Made by a program: the position numbers and the translations under genes
Part shown: piece by piece, positions 46,452-58,212 of the stretch
Position numbering within the stretch: the stretch's first letter is position 1
Layout of the letters: each line of letters opens with the position of its first letter
Notes under the pieces: generated by a model
The model's database searches: none
What the model was told of the DNA's origin: nothing
What the model saw: only the letters and a program-made list of their open reading frames with translations
Source of the DNA: Pseudomonas sp. B21-048
GTDB lineage: Bacteria; Pseudomonadota; Gammaproteobacteria; Pseudomonadales; Pseudomonadaceae
DNA length: 64,000 nt
Direction of reading: 5' to 3'
Assembly (NCBI RefSeq): GCF_024748615.1
Contig: NZ_CP087168.1
Coordinates: forward strand, 4,774,001-4,838,000

Positions 46452-47367
46452 GCATGGAGAACGTGATGTTCTCTTCGCGGCCGGCCAGTTCATCGGCCCC
46501 GGTGGCGCCCCAGGCCTGCAATTGCTGGATCACGCCACGCACCAGCACTTCCGGAGCGGAGGCTCCGGCAGTGATGCCAATCCGCTCGACACCGTCGAAC
46601 CAACTCTTTTGCAGGTCTTCGGCACCGTCAATCAGATAGGCCGGGGTGGCCATACGTTCGGCCAGTTCACGCAGACGATTGGAGTTGGAGCTGTTCGGGC
46701 TGCCGACCACCAACACCACGTCGCATTCGTCTGCCAGTTGCTTGACGGCGTCTTGACGGTTTTGCGTGGCGTAGCAGATGTCGTCCTTGCGCGGACCTCC
46801 GATCGCCGGGAACCGGGCACGCAGGGCGTCGATCACGCGACTGGTATCGTCCATGGACAGGGTGGTCTGGGTGACGAAGGCGAGTTTTTCAGGGTTGTTC
46901 ACCTGCAACGCGGCGACGTCTTTCTCGTCCTCGACCAGATAAATCGCGCCACCATTGCTGCCATCGTACTGGCCCATGGTGCCTTCGACTTCCGGGTGAC
47001 CGGCGTGGCCGATGAGGATGCATTCACGGCCATCGCGGCTGTAACGCGCCACTTCGATGTGCACCTTGGTTACCAGCGGGCAGGTCGCATCGAACACCTT
47101 CAGGCCACGGCCAGCGGCTTCGGTGCGCACGGCCTGGGAAACGCCATGGGCGCTGAAGATCACGATCACGTCGTCCGGCACCTGATCCAGTTCCTCGACG
47201 AAGATCGCCCCACGGGCGCGCAGGTCTTCGACGACGAATTTATTGTGAACCACTTCGTGGCGCACGTAGATCGGCGGCCCGAAGACTTCCAGGGCGCGAT
47301 TGACGATTTCGATCGCCCGGTCCACACCGGCGCAGAAGCCACGGGGGTTGGCGAGTTTGATTTGCAT
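46420..47367 (-). CDS. ispH: 4-hydroxy-3-methylbut-2-enyl diphosphate reductase
   Basis: A 315-residue [4Fe-4S] enzyme giving IPP and DMAPP, the last step of the MEP pathway. The cluster cysteines are in [26 protein letters not shown] and the C-terminal [13 protein letters not shown] region (preceded by [11 protein letters not shown]). The motifs [15 protein letters not shown] and SAHGVS are clear. It is convergent with fimT at one end and, at the other, separated from fkpB by a REPIN, breaking the usual tight fkpB-ispH pair only by that repeat. Confidence 0.96.
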   Translation of the reverse strand: MQIKLANPRGFCAGVDRAIEIVNRALEVFGPPIYVRHEVVHNKFVVEDLRARGAIFVEELDQVPDDVIVIFSAHGVSQAVRTEAAGRGLKVFDATCPLVTKVHIEVARYSRDGRECILIGHAGHPEVEGTMGQYDGSNGGAIYLVEDEKDVAALQVNNPEKLAFVTQTTLSMDDTSRVIDALRARFPAIGGPRKDDICYATQNRQDAVKQLADECDVVLVVGSPNSSNSNRLRELAERMATPAYLIDGAEDLQKSWFDGVERIGITAGASAPEVLVRGVIQQLQAWGATGADELAGREENITFSMPKELRVRSLL

Positions 47368-47415
47368 GCTGTGCCTCGTGTCTTGCGCGCAGGGAAGTTA
47401 GATCATTGCAATCCC

Positions 47416-47507
47416 TGTAGGAGCAGAGCTTGCTCGCGAAGGCGGTGTGTCAGTCAACATTGATGCTGAATGTGATGACGTCTTCGCGAGCAAGCTCTGC
47501 TCCTACA
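47416..47507. repeat. REPIN-type inverted repeat (ispH-fkpB)
   Basis: Arms TGTAGGAGCAGAGCTTGCTCG and its complement face each other around about 40 bases. The core (GAGCTTGCTCGCGAAG) is the 'CTTGCTCGCG' type, also seen at 54658 in a related form. Confidence 0.85.
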
Positions 47508-47512
47508 CGGTA

Positions 47513-47965
47513 TTACAGCGCTTTGACGTTGAAGATCTCGACGTCAAAGGTCAAGGTTTTACCGGCCAGCGGGTGGTTGAAGTCGATGGTCACCTGGGCG
47601 TCATCGAATTCTTTCACCACACCGGGCAGCTCGGTATTGGCCGCATCATTGAAGATCACCAGCAATCCTGGCGACAACTCCATATCCTTGAACTGCGAGC
47701 GCGGGATGATCTGCACGTTTTGCGGGTTCGGCTGACCAAAGGCGTTTTCCGGCTCGATGGTCAGGGTACGTTTGTCGCCGGCTTTGAAGCCGAACAGCGC
47801 TGCTTCGAAACCTGGCAACAGGCTGCCGTCGCCAACCTTGAAGGTCGCCGGGGCTTTGTCGAAGGTACTGTCGACGGTATCGCCGTTCTCCAGACGCAAT
47901 GCAAAGTGCAAGGTGACTTCCGTGTTCTGGCCGATGCGTTGCTCAGCCAATACCTGTTCAGTCAT
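47513..47965 (-). CDS. fkpB: FKBP-type peptidyl-prolyl isomerase FkpB (SlpA)
   Basis: A 150-residue FKBP of the SlpA type, with an FKBP domain (VTLHFALRLENGDTVDSTFDK, SLLPGFEAALFGFKAGDKRTL) holding an inserted-in-flap chaperone domain (PENAFGQPNPQNVQIIPRSQF) and the C-terminal HPLAGKTLTFDVEI. E. coli SlpA has the same layout and acts as a cytoplasmic chaperone. Start 47965 overlaps the lspA stop by eight bases. A longer open frame to 48010 has no support. Confidence 0.93.
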   Translation of the reverse strand: MTEQVLAEQRIGQNTEVTLHFALRLENGDTVDSTFDKAPATFKVGDGSLLPGFEAALFGFKAGDKRTLTIEPENAFGQPNPQNVQIIPRSQFKDMELSPGLLVIFNDAANTELPGVVKEFDDAQVTIDFNHPLAGKTLTFDVEIFNVKAL

Positions 47966-48470
47966 GAACGGTTTCTCCGGTCTTTTTACTTTTGAACATA
48001 TCCAGTGCAAGCATCACGGCACCGACAGAAATTGCGCTGTCGGCAAAGTTGAACGCCGGGAAATACCAGCGGTTCTGCCAATGCACCAGAATGAAATCGA
48101 TCACATGGCCCAGGGCAATGCGGTCGTACAGGTTACCCAACGCGCCACCCAGCACCAGCGCCAAGGCGACTGCCAGCCAGGTTTCGTTGCGCCCCAGGCG
48201 CTTGAGCCAGATCACCAGCACCGCACTGACCACCACTGCGATCAGGGCGAACAGCCAGCGCTGCCAGCCCGAGCTGTCAGCCAGGAAACTGAACGCCGCG
48301 CCAGTGTTGTAGGCCAGAGTCCAGCTGAAGTAATCGGGGATCACCACGATTTGCTGGTACATGCTCAGCGAGCCTTCGAAGTAGAACTTGCTGGCCTGGT
48401 CGATGACCAGGACCAGCAAACTCAACCAGAGCCAGCTCAACCGTCCGAAACGGCCAACTGCATTAGGCAT
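47958..48470 (-). CDS. lspA: Lipoprotein signal peptidase
   Basis: A 170-residue inner membrane aspartyl protease that removes signal peptides from prolipoproteins such as BamD. It has four helices with [13 protein letters not shown], the NTGAAFSF motif, [21 protein letters not shown] and the second catalytic region [15 protein letters not shown]; both catalytic aspartates are present. The start overlaps the ileS stop by eight bases, giving an ileS-lspA-fkpB run. Confidence 0.97.
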   Translation of the reverse strand: MPNAVGRFGRLSWLWLSLLVLVIDQASKFYFEGSLSMYQQIVVIPDYFSWTLAYNTGAAFSFLADSSGWQRWLFALIAVVVSAVLVIWLKRLGRNETWLAVALALVLGGALGNLYDRIALGHVIDFILVHWQNRWYFPAFNFADSAISVGAVMLALDMFKSKKTGETVHD

Positions 48471-51294
48471 AGTGACGAACCTCGCCAGCGCCGCTGATGT
48501 TGTCGACGCAACGACCGCAGATTTCCGGATGCTCCGGGTTCACGCCGACGTCTTCACGGCAGTGCCAGCAACGGGCGCACTTGGCATGGCTCGACTTGAC
48601 CACTTGCAGTTTCAAACCGCCAACTTCGGTGACTACGGCATCGCCCGGCGCCTGAACGAACGGCGCAACGGTGGCAGTCGAGGTGATCAACACGAAGCGC
48701 AGTTCGTTGCTCAGCTTGGCCAGGTCGGCGCTCAGCGCGTCTTCGGCGAACAGCGTCACTTCGGCTTGCAGGTTGCCACCGACGGCCTTCGCCGCGCGCT
48801 GGATCTCCATTTCCTTGTTGACCGCCACCTTCACCGCCATGATCCGCTCCCAGTAGGCGCGGTCCAGCTCGAAGCCTTCCGGCAATTCGGTCAGGCCTTC
48901 GTACCAGGTGTTGAGCATCACAGACTCGTTACGCTCGCCCGGCAGGTACTGCCACAGCTCGTCGGCGGTGAACGCCAGGATCGGCGCGATCCAGCGCACC
49001 AGCGCTTCGCTGATGTGGTACAGCGCGGTTTGCGCCGAACGACGGGCCTTGCTGTTGGCGCCAGTGGTGTACTGACGGTCCTTGATGATGTCGAGGTAGA
49101 AACCGCCCAGCTCCTGCACGCAGAAGTTGTGGATTTTGGAGTAGACGTTCCAGAAGCGGTATTCGCCGTAGTGCTCTTGCAGCTCGCGTTGCAGCAGCAG
49201 GGTACGATCCACGGCCCAACGGTCCAGCGCCAGCATTTCTTCGGCCGGCAGGATGTCGGTGGCCGGGTTGAAACCGGTCAGGTTGGAAAGCAGGAAGCGC
49301 GCGGTGTTACGGATGCGCCGGTAGGCGTCCGCACTGCGTTGCAGGATCTGCTCGGAAACCGCCATTTCACCCGAGTAGTCGGTAGAAGCGACCCACAGAC
49401 GCATGATATCGGCGCCCAGTGTGTCGTTGACCTTCTGCGGCGCGATGACGTTGCCCAAGGACTTCGACATTTTGCGACCGGACTCGTCAACGGTGAAACC
49501 GTGGGTCAGCAGCTCGCGGTACGGGGCGTGGTCGTCGATGGCGCAACCGGTCAGCAACGACGAGTGGAACCAGCCGCGGTGTTGGTCCGAACCTTCCAGG
49601 TACAGGTCGGCGCGTGGACCGGTCTCGTGGCCCATCGAGTGCGAACCGCGCAGGACGTGCCAGTGCGTGGTGCCCGAGTCGAACCAGACGTCCAGGGTGT
49701 CGCTGATCTTGTCGTACAGCGGCGCTTCTTCACCGAGCAACTCGGCGGCGTCCATCTTGAACCAGGCTTCGATGCCTTCGACTTCGACGCGCTGGGCGAC
49801 GATTTCCATCAGCTCGACGGTGCGCGGGTGCAGCTCACCGCTTTCCTTGTTCAGGAAGAACGGGATCGGCACGCCCCAGTTGCGCTGACGGGAGATGCAC
49901 CAGTCAGGACGGTTGGCGATCATCGAGTGCAGACGCGCCTGGCCCCAGGCCGGAACGAACCTGGTGTCTTCGATGGCTTTGATCGCCCGCTTGCGCAGGG
50001 TTTCGCCGGTCGCAGGTTCTTTGTCCATGCCGATGAACCACTGTGCGGTGGCGCGGTAGATCAGCGGAGTCTTGTGACGCCAGCAATGCATGTAGCTGTG
50101 TTCGATGATGGTGGTGTGCAGCAGCGCGCCGACTTCGGTCAGTTTGTCGACAATGGCCGGGTTGGCCTTCCAGATGAACTGGCCGCCGAAGAACTCCAGC
50201 GATGTCGCGTACACGCCATTGCTTTGCACCGGATTGAGGATGTCATCGTTGACCATGCCGTAGGCTTTGCAGGTCACGAAGTCGTCTACGCCATAGGCTG
50301 GCGCGGAGTGAACCACGCCGGTGCCGGCGCCCAGTTCGACGTAGTCAGCCAGGTAAACCGGCGACAGGCGATCGTAGAACGGGTGACGGAAGTTGATCAG
50401 TTCCAGTGCTTTACCGGTGGTGGTCGCAATGACCGAACCTTCCAGGCTGTAACGGGCAAGGCACGACTCGACCAGCTCTTCAGCCAGCACCAGCAGTTTG
50501 TCGCCGACGTCGACCAGGGCGTAGTTGAACTCTGGGTGAACGTTCAGCGCCTGGTTGGCCGGGATGGTCCACGGGGTGGTAGTCCAGATCACGATCGAGG
50601 CGGGTTTGCCCAGCGATGGCAGACCGAACGCGGTGGCCAGCTTGGCTTCGTCGGCGATCGGGAACGCCACGTCGATGGTCGCGGATTTTTTGTTCTCGTA
50701 CTCGACTTCCGCTTCAGCCAGGGCCGAACCGCAGTCAAAGCACCAGTTCACAGGCTTCAGGCCTTTGAACACGAAGCCACCCTTGACGATTTCCGCCAGG
50801 GCACGGATTTCACCGGCTTCGTTTTTGAAGTCCATGGTCTTGTACGGGTTGGCGAAGTCGCCCAACACGCCCAGACGGATGAATTCGGACTTCTGGCCTT
50901 CGATCTGCTCGGTGGCGTAGGCACGGCATAGCTCGCGGGTCTTGTCCGCGCCCAGGTTCTTGCCGTGGGTCACTTCGACTTTGTGCTCGATCGGCAGACC
51001 GTGGCAGTCCCAGCCCGGCACATAAGGCGCGTCGAAACCCGACAGGGTTTTCGAGCGGATGATCATGTCCTTGAGAATCTTGTTCAGTGCATGACCGATG
51101 TGAATCGTGCCGTTGGCGTACGGAGGACCGTCGTGAAGCACGAACTTCGGACGATCCTTGCCAATCTCGCGCAACTTACCGTACAGGCCAATGCTGTCCC
51201 AGCGCTGCAGAATCTGCGGTTCGCGCTGAGGCAGGCCGGCCTTCATTGGGAAGGCGGTGTCCGGAAGGTTTAGCGTGGCTTTATAGTCGGTCAT
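48463..51294 (-). CDS. ileS: Isoleucyl-tRNA synthetase
   Basis: A 943-residue class I synthetase. The HIGH motif is in [12 protein letters not shown] (65-68) and the KMSKS loop is [11 protein letters not shown] (about residue 600). The CP1 editing domain is present ([16 protein letters not shown]), as is [10 protein letters not shown]. The C-terminal zinc site is [24 protein letters not shown]. It is a full-length bacterial type. It runs directly from ribF with one base between start and ribF stop. A long frame on the opposite strand (48388-50931) is a shadow, not a gene. Confidence 0.98.
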   Translation of the reverse strand: MTDYKATLNLPDTAFPMKAGLPQREPQILQRWDSIGLYGKLREIGKDRPKFVLHDGPPYANGTIHIGHALNKILKDMIIRSKTLSGFDAPYVPGWDCHGLPIEHKVEVTHGKNLGADKTRELCRAYATEQIEGQKSEFIRLGVLGDFANPYKTMDFKNEAGEIRALAEIVKGGFVFKGLKPVNWCFDCGSALAEAEVEYENKKSATIDVAFPIADEAKLATAFGLPSLGKPASIVIWTTTPWTIPANQALNVHPEFNYALVDVGDKLLVLAEELVESCLARYSLEGSVIATTTGKALELINFRHPFYDRLSPVYLADYVELGAGTGVVHSAPAYGVDDFVTCKAYGMVNDDILNPVQSNGVYATSLEFFGGQFIWKANPAIVDKLTEVGALLHTTIIEHSYMHCWRHKTPLIYRATAQWFIGMDKEPATGETLRKRAIKAIEDTRFVPAWGQARLHSMIANRPDWCISRQRNWGVPIPFFLNKESGELHPRTVELMEIVAQRVEVEGIEAWFKMDAAELLGEEAPLYDKISDTLDVWFDSGTTHWHVLRGSHSMGHETGPRADLYLEGSDQHRGWFHSSLLTGCAIDDHAPYRELLTHGFTVDESGRKMSKSLGNVIAPQKVNDTLGADIMRLWVASTDYSGEMAVSEQILQRSADAYRRIRNTARFLLSNLTGFNPATDILPAEEMLALDRWAVDRTLLLQRELQEHYGEYRFWNVYSKIHNFCVQELGGFYLDIIKDRQYTTGANSKARRSAQTALYHISEALVRWIAPILAFTADELWQYLPGERNESVMLNTWYEGLTELPEGFELDRAYWERIMAVKVAVNKEMEIQRAAKAVGGNLQAEVTLFAEDALSADLAKLSNELRFVLITSTATVAPFVQAPGDAVVTEVGGLKLQVVKSSHAKCARCWHCREDVGVNPEHPEICGRCVDNISGAGEVRHYA

Positions 51295-52245
51295 TTAAGG
51301 CTCTTCATTAGCGATTGGCGCTAGGTGCGACAGGGCACGGGCGGCGGCGACATCCGCATTGATCGCCGTCTTAAGCGCCTCCAGAGAGGCGAAACGCTGC
51401 TCTTCACGCAGCTTGTGGTGGAAAACCACCGTCAAACGCCGGTCATACAGATCGCCGGCAAAATCTAAAAGGTGTACTTCGAGGTGGGCTTTGCCATCCC
51501 CTTCGACCGTTGGCCGCACGCCGATATTGGCGACGCCTGGCCAGGTCTTGCCGTCGATGTCGACGTTGACCAGGTAAACCCCGCTCAGCGGCACACGACG
51601 ACGCTTGAGCTGCACGTTGGCCGTGGGCGTACCCAACTGGCGCGCCAGCTTCTGGCCGTGCAGCACCCGCCCGGCAATCCGGTACGGATGACCGAGCAGC
51701 CGCTCGGCCAAGGCAAAATCGGCAGCTGCCAGGGCATTACGCACCTGAGTGCTGCTGACACGAATGCCGTCCAGCTCGACGGTCTGCGCCGCTTCGACGG
51801 TAAACCCCTGAAGGACGCCAGCTTGTTGCAGGAAATCGAAATCCCCTAGCCGGTCACAACCAAAACGGAAATCGTCGCCGACTTCCAGATGCTGCACGCC
51901 CAGACCGTCCACCAGAATGGCATCGACGAACTCGCTGGCACTGAGCTTGCTCAGCCGCTGATTGAACGCCAGGCACAGCACCCGGTCGACGCCTTCTTCG
52001 GCCAGCAGTTGCAGCTTGTCTCGCAGGCGGGCCAGACGGGCTGGAGCGGTGTCCGGGGCGAAGAATTCTCGCGGCTGCGGCTCGAAAATCACCACGCAGC
52101 TGGGCACGCCCAACTCGAGCGCACGCTCACGCAGCCGGGCCAGGATAGCCTGGTGACCACGGTGAACACCGTCAAAGTTGCCAATAGTGGCGACACAGCC
52201 CCGATGCTGGGGGCGCAGGTTGTGGAGGCCTCGAACCAGCTGCAT
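51295..52245 (-). CDS. ribF: Bifunctional riboflavin kinase / FMN adenylyltransferase
   Basis: A 316-residue enzyme making FMN and FAD. The N-terminal FAD synthetase domain has ATIGNFDGVHRGHQAIL with the HxGH motif. The C-terminal flavokinase domain has GTPTANVQLKRRRVPLSGVYLV and LEVHLLDFAGDLYD. Start 52245 gives the conserved MQLVRGLHNLRP; an ATG at 52263 or the open frame to 52320 is possible. ileS follows immediately, in the standard murJ-ribF-ileS order. Confidence 0.96.
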   Translation of the reverse strand: MQLVRGLHNLRPQHRGCVATIGNFDGVHRGHQAILARLRERALELGVPSCVVIFEPQPREFFAPDTAPARLARLRDKLQLLAEEGVDRVLCLAFNQRLSKLSASEFVDAILVDGLGVQHLEVGDDFRFGCDRLGDFDFLQQAGVLQGFTVEAAQTVELDGIRVSSTQVRNALAAADFALAERLLGHPYRIAGRVLHGQKLARQLGTPTANVQLKRRRVPLSGVYLVNVDIDGKTWPGVANIGVRPTVEGDGKAHLEVHLLDFAGDLYDRRLTVVFHHKLREEQRFASLEALKTAINADVAAARALSHLAPIANEEP

Positions 52246-52374
52246 AACGCGCTTCTTGCTCATAAAGTGGTCGATTATAACCACACCCGGCGGCCGACGA
52301 CAGGCAACACCGTAACCCAAAGTGATCGAGCCGACAAAACCGCCGGCCCGCCCGTGTTTATCGAGACAAAAGCC

Positions 52375-53913
52375 TCAGTTCAAGGCCTTGCGATTGAAGT
52401 CGCGCAAACGGAAGCCCATCAACAGCAACATGCCGAAGTAGACCACCACGCCAGCGATCACCAATGCGCCCAGACGCAACAAGCGCTCCAGCATATGCCC
52501 TTCCCCCCAGGCCGGCATGAAGTGCATTGCACCCAGCAATACAGCGGACATCACGGCGACCGCCACCAACAGTTTAAGCCCGAACTTCGCCCAGCCCGGC
52601 TGTGGCTGATACATCTGCTGCTTGCGCAGTTGATAAAACAGCAGCCCGGCGTTGAGGCAGGCACCCGCGCTGATGGCCAGGGCCAGACCGGCATGAGCCA
52701 GCGGACCGATCAGGACCAGGTTGAACAGTTGAGTGACGATCAGGGTAAAAATCGCGATTTTTACCGGAGTGCGGATGTTTTGTTGCGCATAAAAGCCCGG
52801 CGCCAGCACTTTGATCACAATAATCCCCAGCAAGCCGACGGAATAAGCAATCAACGCGCGCTGAGTCATGGCCGCATCGAAAGCGCTGAACTGTCCGTAC
52901 TGGAACAGCGAAACCGTCAACGGCTCAGCCAGAATCCCCAACGCCAGGGCGCACGGCAATACCAGCATGAAGCATAGACGCAGACCCCAATCGAGGATCC
53001 GCGAGTACTCATGACGATCCTGGCTGGCATAAGTCCTGGCCAGGGTCGGCAGCAGAATCGTACCCAGCGCCACCCCCAGCACACCGGATGGCAATTCCAT
53101 CAGGCGATCGGCGTAATACATCCAGGACACGGAACCGGCCACCAGAAACGACGCAAATATGGTGTTGATGATCAGCGAAATCTGACTCACCGAAACGCCG
53201 ATGATCGCTGGCAGCATCTGTTTCATGACCCGCCAGACGCCGCTATCGCGCAGATTCAGGCGCGGCAGCACCAGCATGCCGATCTTTTTCAGGTGCGGCA
53301 GCTGAAACAGCAACTGCGCCAGACCGCCTACCAGAACGGCCCAGCCCAGCGCCATTACCGGCGGATCGAAATACGGCGTCAGGAACACCGCAAAGATGAT
53401 CATGCTGACATTGAGCAGGGTCGGCACGAAGGCCGGCACCGAAAAGCGGTTCCAGGTGTTGAGGATCGCTCCGGCCAATGAAGACAGGGAGATCAGCAAT
53501 ATATAAGGAAAAGTGACCCGTAGCAGATCGGTGGTCAGCGCGAATTTTTCCGGGGTAGTGGCGAAACCCGGCGCTGTGGCCCAGATGACCCAAGGCGCAG
53601 CGAGCATGCCCAGCGCGGTGACCAGCGCCAGCACCAACGTCAACAGGCCCGAGACATAGGCAATGAACGTTCGCGTCGCCTCCTCGCCCTTCTGGCTTTT
53701 GTACTCAGCGAGAATCGGCACGAATGCCTGGGAAAAAGCCCCTTCAGCGAAGATCCGCCGCAGCAGATTGGGCAGTTTGAAGGCGATAAAGAAGGCGTCG
53801 GTCGCCATTCCGGCACCAAATGCACGCGCGACAAGGGTGTCACGAACAAACCCCAACACCCGGGAAAGCATCGTGATAGAGCTGACAGCGGCCAACGATT
53901 TGAGCAGATTCAT
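52375..53913 (-). CDS. murJ: Lipid II flippase MurJ
   Basis: A 512-residue MOP-superfamily membrane protein with about 14 helices, which moves lipid II across the inner membrane. The N-terminus [33 protein letters not shown], then [31 protein letters not shown], is the strongest family mark. The start 53913 gives this N-terminus; the reading frame continues open for 107 codons upstream but that part covers the intergenic repeat and is not protein-like. It is divergent from rpsT. Confidence 0.96.
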   Translation of the reverse strand: MNLLKSLAAVSSITMLSRVLGFVRDTLVARAFGAGMATDAFFIAFKLPNLLRRIFAEGAFSQAFVPILAEYKSQKGEEATRTFIAYVSGLLTLVLALVTALGMLAAPWVIWATAPGFATTPEKFALTTDLLRVTFPYILLISLSSLAGAILNTWNRFSVPAFVPTLLNVSMIIFAVFLTPYFDPPVMALGWAVLVGGLAQLLFQLPHLKKIGMLVLPRLNLRDSGVWRVMKQMLPAIIGVSVSQISLIINTIFASFLVAGSVSWMYYADRLMELPSGVLGVALGTILLPTLARTYASQDRHEYSRILDWGLRLCFMLVLPCALALGILAEPLTVSLFQYGQFSAFDAAMTQRALIAYSVGLLGIIVIKVLAPGFYAQQNIRTPVKIAIFTLIVTQLFNLVLIGPLAHAGLALAISAGACLNAGLLFYQLRKQQMYQPQPGWAKFGLKLLVAVAVMSAVLLGAMHFMPAWGEGHMLERLLRLGALVIAGVVVYFGMLLLMGFRLRDFNRKALN

Positions 53914-54050
53914 TGAAAGAGTTTTTGCCTGTCGATAAACAGCAGGCGAACAACGCGCCCACTTATGCGATACTCCGCGCCGCAACAGCACAGAGCCAAA
54001 GCTCGCGAGTTTACAGGTCGCACGCCGGAAAGAAATATCCAGCTCACCGT

Positions 54051-54181
54051 CCCCTTGAAAACGTAGCGAGCGAAGGCAAGACAAGGCGAAAGCAGGCGAG
54101 AAAGCGCAGTTGACGTTAGTCAATGAGCATTTCGAGTCTGTTTTCAACGCTGTATTGCCGAGCGCAGTAGTTTTCATGGGG
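54051..54181. repeat. MITE-like element with terminal inverted repeats
   Basis: The left end CCCCTTGAAAACGTAGCGAGCG and the right end (reverse complement CCCCATGAAAACTACTGCGCTCG) match in most positions, giving imperfect terminal inverted repeats of about 20 bases. Between them is an A+G-rich sequence with no frame (GGCAAGACAAGGCGAAAGC). This composition resembles interspersed elements known in Pseudomonas, but I cannot name the family. Confidence 0.5.
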
Positions 54182-54219
54182 GCCGGAACCGGCCACTTAG
54201 CGGAACGTTTCTCCCGCCC

Positions 54220-54248
54220 TTGACAAGACATCAACTCATCGGCATGAT
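54220..54248 (+). promoter_or_regulatory. Sigma-70 promoter of rpsT
   Basis: TTGACA (54220-54225), a 17-base spacer and CATGAT (54243-54248) lie about 50 bases upstream of the rpsT start. Confidence 0.7.
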
Positions 54249-54301
54249 TCGCGGCCTATTTTGTTTGCTATTTCCTAAAAAGTCTTTCGAGGAGCTCGAC
54301 G

Positions 54302-54580
54302 GTGGCCAACACACCTTCCGCCAAAAAACGTGCAAAACAGGCTGAGAAGCGTCGCAGCCACAACGCCAGCCTGCGTTCCATGGTTCGTACCTACATCAAG
54401 AATGTAGTTAAGGCCATCGACGCAAAAGACGCTGCCAAAGCTCAAGCTGCTTACGTTCTGGCTGTGCCAGTTATCGACCGTATGGCCGATAAAGGCATCA
54501 TCCACAAGAACAAAGCTGCTCGTCATAAGAGCCGCCTGAATGGCCACGTAAAGGCCCTGAACGTTGCCGCTGCTGCCTAA
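54302..54580 (+). CDS. rpsT: Ribosomal protein bS20
   Basis: A 92-residue 30S subunit protein, [34 protein letters not shown] onward, full length with the C-terminal [13 protein letters not shown] motif. The start codon is GTG, with GGAG eight bases upstream. E. coli rpsT starts with TTG and is autoregulated at translation; a non-ATG start here may serve the same purpose. A strong terminator follows. Confidence 0.98.
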   Translation: MANTPSAKKRAKQAEKRRSHNASLRSMVRTYIKNVVKAIDAKDAAKAQAAYVLAVPVIDRMADKGIIHKNKAARHKSRLNGHVKALNVAAAA

Positions 54581-54594
54581 GCGACACGCTCATT

Positions 54595-54622
54595 AAAAAA
54601 CCGACCTCAGGGTCGGTTTTTT
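54595..54622 (+). terminator. Terminator of rpsT
   Basis: The stem CCGACC/GGTCGG (54601-54606 with 54611-54616) is preceded by A6 and followed by T6, so it may work in both directions. Confidence 0.92.
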
Positions 54623-54657
54623 ATTGCCTGCGACCTGGCAAACGCCACGCAAAAAAA

Positions 54658-54748
54658 TGCGGGAGCGGGCTTGCTCGCGAAGGCGGCGCAACAGTCAGCA
54701 TAAATGCCGCATGTCAGCCAGTCTTCGCGAGCAAGCCCGCTCCCACAT
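54658..54748. repeat. REPIN-type inverted repeat (rpsT-creA)
   Basis: Arms GGGAGCGGGCTTGCTCGCGAAG and its complement enclose about 45 bases between the convergent rpsT and creA genes. Confidence 0.85.
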
Positions 54749-54765
54749 TTTGCATCTTCGCTAGC

Positions 54766-55230
54766 TTATTGAGCGTGCGTCCACGGCAGAATCGGAATCG
54801 CCGTCACCGCATTCTGCGGGCTGCCTTCGATCAAACGATCGCTATAAACCAGGTACACCAGCGTATTGCGCTTCTTGTCGAGGAATCGCACCACCTGCAT
54901 GGTCTTGAACACCAAGGACGTGCGCTCCTTGAACACCTCCTCGCCATCCTTGAGCTCACCCTTGAAGTTGATCGGCCCAACCTGACGACACGCAATAGAG
55001 GCCTCAGCGCGATCCTCGGCCAGACCCAACCCACCCTTTACGCCGCCGGTCTTGGCGCGCGACAGGTAGCAGGTCACGCCATCCACTTCCGGATCATCAA
55101 ACGCCTCAACAACGATACGGTCGTTCGGGCCAACAAATTTGAACACCGTCGACACCTGGCCAATTTCATCGGCCGAGGCCAGTAGCGGCATCGCCAACAA
55201 CAAGCCCAATAATCCTTTTGCCACACGCAT
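54766..55230 (-). CDS. creA: CreA family periplasmic protein
   Basis: A 154-residue exported protein: signal peptide [20 protein letters not shown], then the CreA domain ([62 protein letters not shown]). Two conserved cysteines may form a disulfide. The name is from E. coli creABCD, but CreA's function is not known, and the two-component genes creBC are not here. It follows proB by 12 bases and is probably transcribed with it. Confidence 0.88.
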   Translation of the reverse strand: MRVAKGLLGLLLAMPLLASADEIGQVSTVFKFVGPNDRIVVEAFDDPEVDGVTCYLSRAKTGGVKGGLGLAEDRAEASIACRQVGPINFKGELKDGEEVFKERTSLVFKTMQVVRFLDKKRNTLVYLVYSDRLIEGSPQNAVTAIPILPWTHAQ

Positions 55231-55242
55231 TCAGGTATTCCT

Positions 55243-56361
55243 TTAGACCAGAATCAGGTTATCGCGGTGAACCAGTTCCGGCTCCGCCATGTAACCCAGC
55301 AGACCGACAATCGCCTCAGACGACCGACCGATGATTTTTTGCGCTTCCAAAGCACTGTAGTTGGCCAAGCCACGGGCGATTTCACGACCGTCCGGCGCCA
55401 CGCAGACCACCATTTCGCCGCGACGAAAACTGCCCTGGACCAGTTTGACGCCCACCGGCAGCAAACTTTTGTTGCCTTGGGACAACGCCGTCACCGCCCC
55501 CGCATCCAGCACCAGCGTGCCGCGGGTTTGCAGATGGCCGGCCAACCATTGCTTGCGTGCCGCCAGCATGCCGCGCTCAGGTGACAGCAAGGTGCCGATG
55601 CGATCGCCCGCCTTGAGACGATCCAGCACCCGCTCAATGCGCCCACCGACAATGATGGTGTGCGCACCGGAACGCGCCGCCAGACGCGCAGCGCGCAACT
55701 TGGTCTGCATACCGCCACGCCCCAGCGCACCGCCCGTGCCGCCAGCCACCGCATCCAGCGCCGGATCATCGGCACGCGCCTCGTAAATCAGCTTGGCGTC
55801 GGGATTGTTGCGCGGATCAGCATCGAACATGCCATCGCGATCAGTGAGGATCACCAGCAAATCAGCTTCGACCAGATTCGCCACCAACGCCGCCAATGTG
55901 TCGTTGTCGCCGAAACGGATTTCGTCAGTGACCACGGTGTCGTTCTCGTTGATCACCGGGATCACCTTGAGCTCGACCAACGCGCGCAGCGTGCTGCGAG
56001 CATTCAGGTAGCGCTTGCGGTCGGACAAATCGTCGTGCGTCAGGAGAATCTGCGCGGTATGCCGACCATGCTCGGCGAAGCTCGACTCCCAAGCCTGCAC
56101 CAACCCCATCTGACCAATGGCGGCAGCCGCTTGCAACTCGTGCATCGCACTGGGTCGTACGGTCCAGCCCAGACGACTCATACCCGCCGCCACCGCCCCG
56201 GAGGATACCAGCACCAGTTCGACGCCCGCCTCGTGCAGGGCAACCATCTGCTCAACCCAGACACCCATTGCCGCGCGATCCAGGCCTTTGCCGTCCGCCG
56301 TCAGCAAAGCACTGCCGATTTTCACGACCCAACGCTGCGCACCTGTCACCTTGCTCCGCAT
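55243..56361 (-). CDS. proB: Glutamate 5-kinase
   Basis: A 372-residue enzyme for the first step of proline synthesis. The amino acid kinase domain has [11 protein letters not shown] at the N-terminus, [29 protein letters not shown] and the GTGG region [18 protein letters not shown]-terminal PUA domain follows ([25 protein letters not shown]). ATG 56361 or 56364 both fit AAGG upstream; 56361 matches the usual MR-x-KVTG start. A terminator stands between obg and proB, so proB-creA may form their own unit. In P. aeruginosa the same neighbours occur. Confidence 0.95.
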   Translation of the reverse strand: MRSKVTGAQRWVVKIGSALLTADGKGLDRAAMGVWVEQMVALHEAGVELVLVSSGAVAAGMSRLGWTVRPSAMHELQAAAAIGQMGLVQAWESSFAEHGRHTAQILLTHDDLSDRKRYLNARSTLRALVELKVIPVINENDTVVTDEIRFGDNDTLAALVANLVEADLLVILTDRDGMFDADPRNNPDAKLIYEARADDPALDAVAGGTGGALGRGGMQTKLRAARLAARSGAHTIIVGGRIERVLDRLKAGDRIGTLLSPERGMLAARKQWLAGHLQTRGTLVLDAGAVTALSQGNKSLLPVGVKLVQGSFRRGEMVVCVAPDGREIARGLANYSALEAQKIIGRSSEAIVGLLGYMAEPELVHRDNLILV

Positions 56362-56440
56362 CATCTTCAACCTTAGCTTGAGGACAGCACGACTCAGCGC
56401 TGCCCGTAACGTTATTCGTGACTACCGATTTCCAGATACT

Positions 56441-56464
56441 AAAACGCCGCTCTGGTGAGCGGCG
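56441..56464 (-). terminator. Terminator between obg and proB
   Basis: On the minus strand the stem CGCCGCTC/GAGCGGCG (8 bp) is followed by TTTT. It lies about 20 bases past the obg stop. Confidence 0.8.
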
Positions 56465-56484
56465 CTTAAGTTTATCGCAACGAA

Positions 56485-57747
<1,263 letters not shown>

Positions 57748-57756
57748 CTAGACATA

Positions 57757-57843
57757 AGACTCTTGCAAAAATGAGCGCAGCGACCTCAATCAACGACCGC
57801 CAATACAGCGCTGGAGCCCATCACAAACAGCTTTGCAAGAGAC
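57757..57843. repeat. Short element with terminal inverted repeats in the obg leader
   Basis: The left end AGACTCTTGCAAA and the right end (reverse complement AGTCTCTTGCAAA) are inverted repeats differing at two of 13 positions, about 60 bases apart. No gene is inside. It could be a miniature mobile element remnant or a leader hairpin of obg. Confidence 0.5.
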
Positions 57844-57857
57844 TCACCCCACAAACG

Positions 57858-57890
57858 AAAAAGCCCCGTCGCAAGACAGGGCTTTTCCAG
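57858..57890 (-). terminator. Terminator of rplU-rpmA
   Basis: The stem AAGCCCTGTC/GACGGGGCTT (one G-T pair) is followed on the minus strand by TTTTT. It lies just after the rpmA stop. Confidence 0.85.
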
Positions 57891-57901
57891 CAACTACGTA
57901 A

Positions 57902-58177
57902 TTATGCCGCGACGACGTCAGTCTTCGGGACAATGCTTACGTAACGACGACCGAAGGCGCCTTTTACTTCGAACTTGATCACGCCGTCGATTTTAGCGAA
58001 CAGAGTGTGATCCTTGCCCATGCCAACGCCGTAGCCAGCGTGGAATTGGGTGCCGCGCTGACGCACGATGATGTTGCCCGGAATGATAACCTGGCCGCCA
58101 TACATCTTCACGCCAAGGCGTTTGGCTTCTGAGTCGCGACCGTTACGGGTACTACCACCAGCTTTTTTGTGTGCCAT
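57902..58177 (-). CDS. rpmA: Ribosomal protein bL27
   Basis: A 91-residue 50S protein, [24 protein letters not shown] onward, with the conserved N-terminus that reaches the peptidyl transferase centre and no extra cleaved extension. [22 protein letters not shown] is the family signature. It follows rplU by 35 bases and has AGGAG upstream. Confidence 0.98.
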   Translation of the reverse strand: MAHKKAGGSTRNGRDSEAKRLGVKMYGGQVIIPGNIIVRQRGTQFHAGYGVGMGKDHTLFAKIDGVIKFEVKGAFGRRYVSIVPKTDVVAA

Positions 58178-58212
58178 GAGTTCAATTCTCCTAGTGAGGA
58201 ATTAGGCTGAAA

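Larger units (their letters stand above)
53914..54301. other. murJ-rpsT intergenic region
   Basis: This 388-base gap has no gene. It holds a terminal-inverted-repeat element (54051-54181) in its middle, the rpsT promoter at 54220-54248 and the rpsT ribosome binding site. The murJ promoter must lie in 53914-54050; no clear match was identified. Confidence 0.6.

Noticed and set aside
48388..50931. 847-codon open frame opposite ileS
   Set aside because: It is the antisense of a highly conserved synthetase gene with all its motifs; long antisense frames are expected in high-G+C genes, and the translation has no recognisable domain.
53914..54234. 107-codon N-terminal extension of MurJ
   Set aside because: It crosses the inverted-repeat element and is not hydrophobic; the known MurJ N-terminus starts at 53913.
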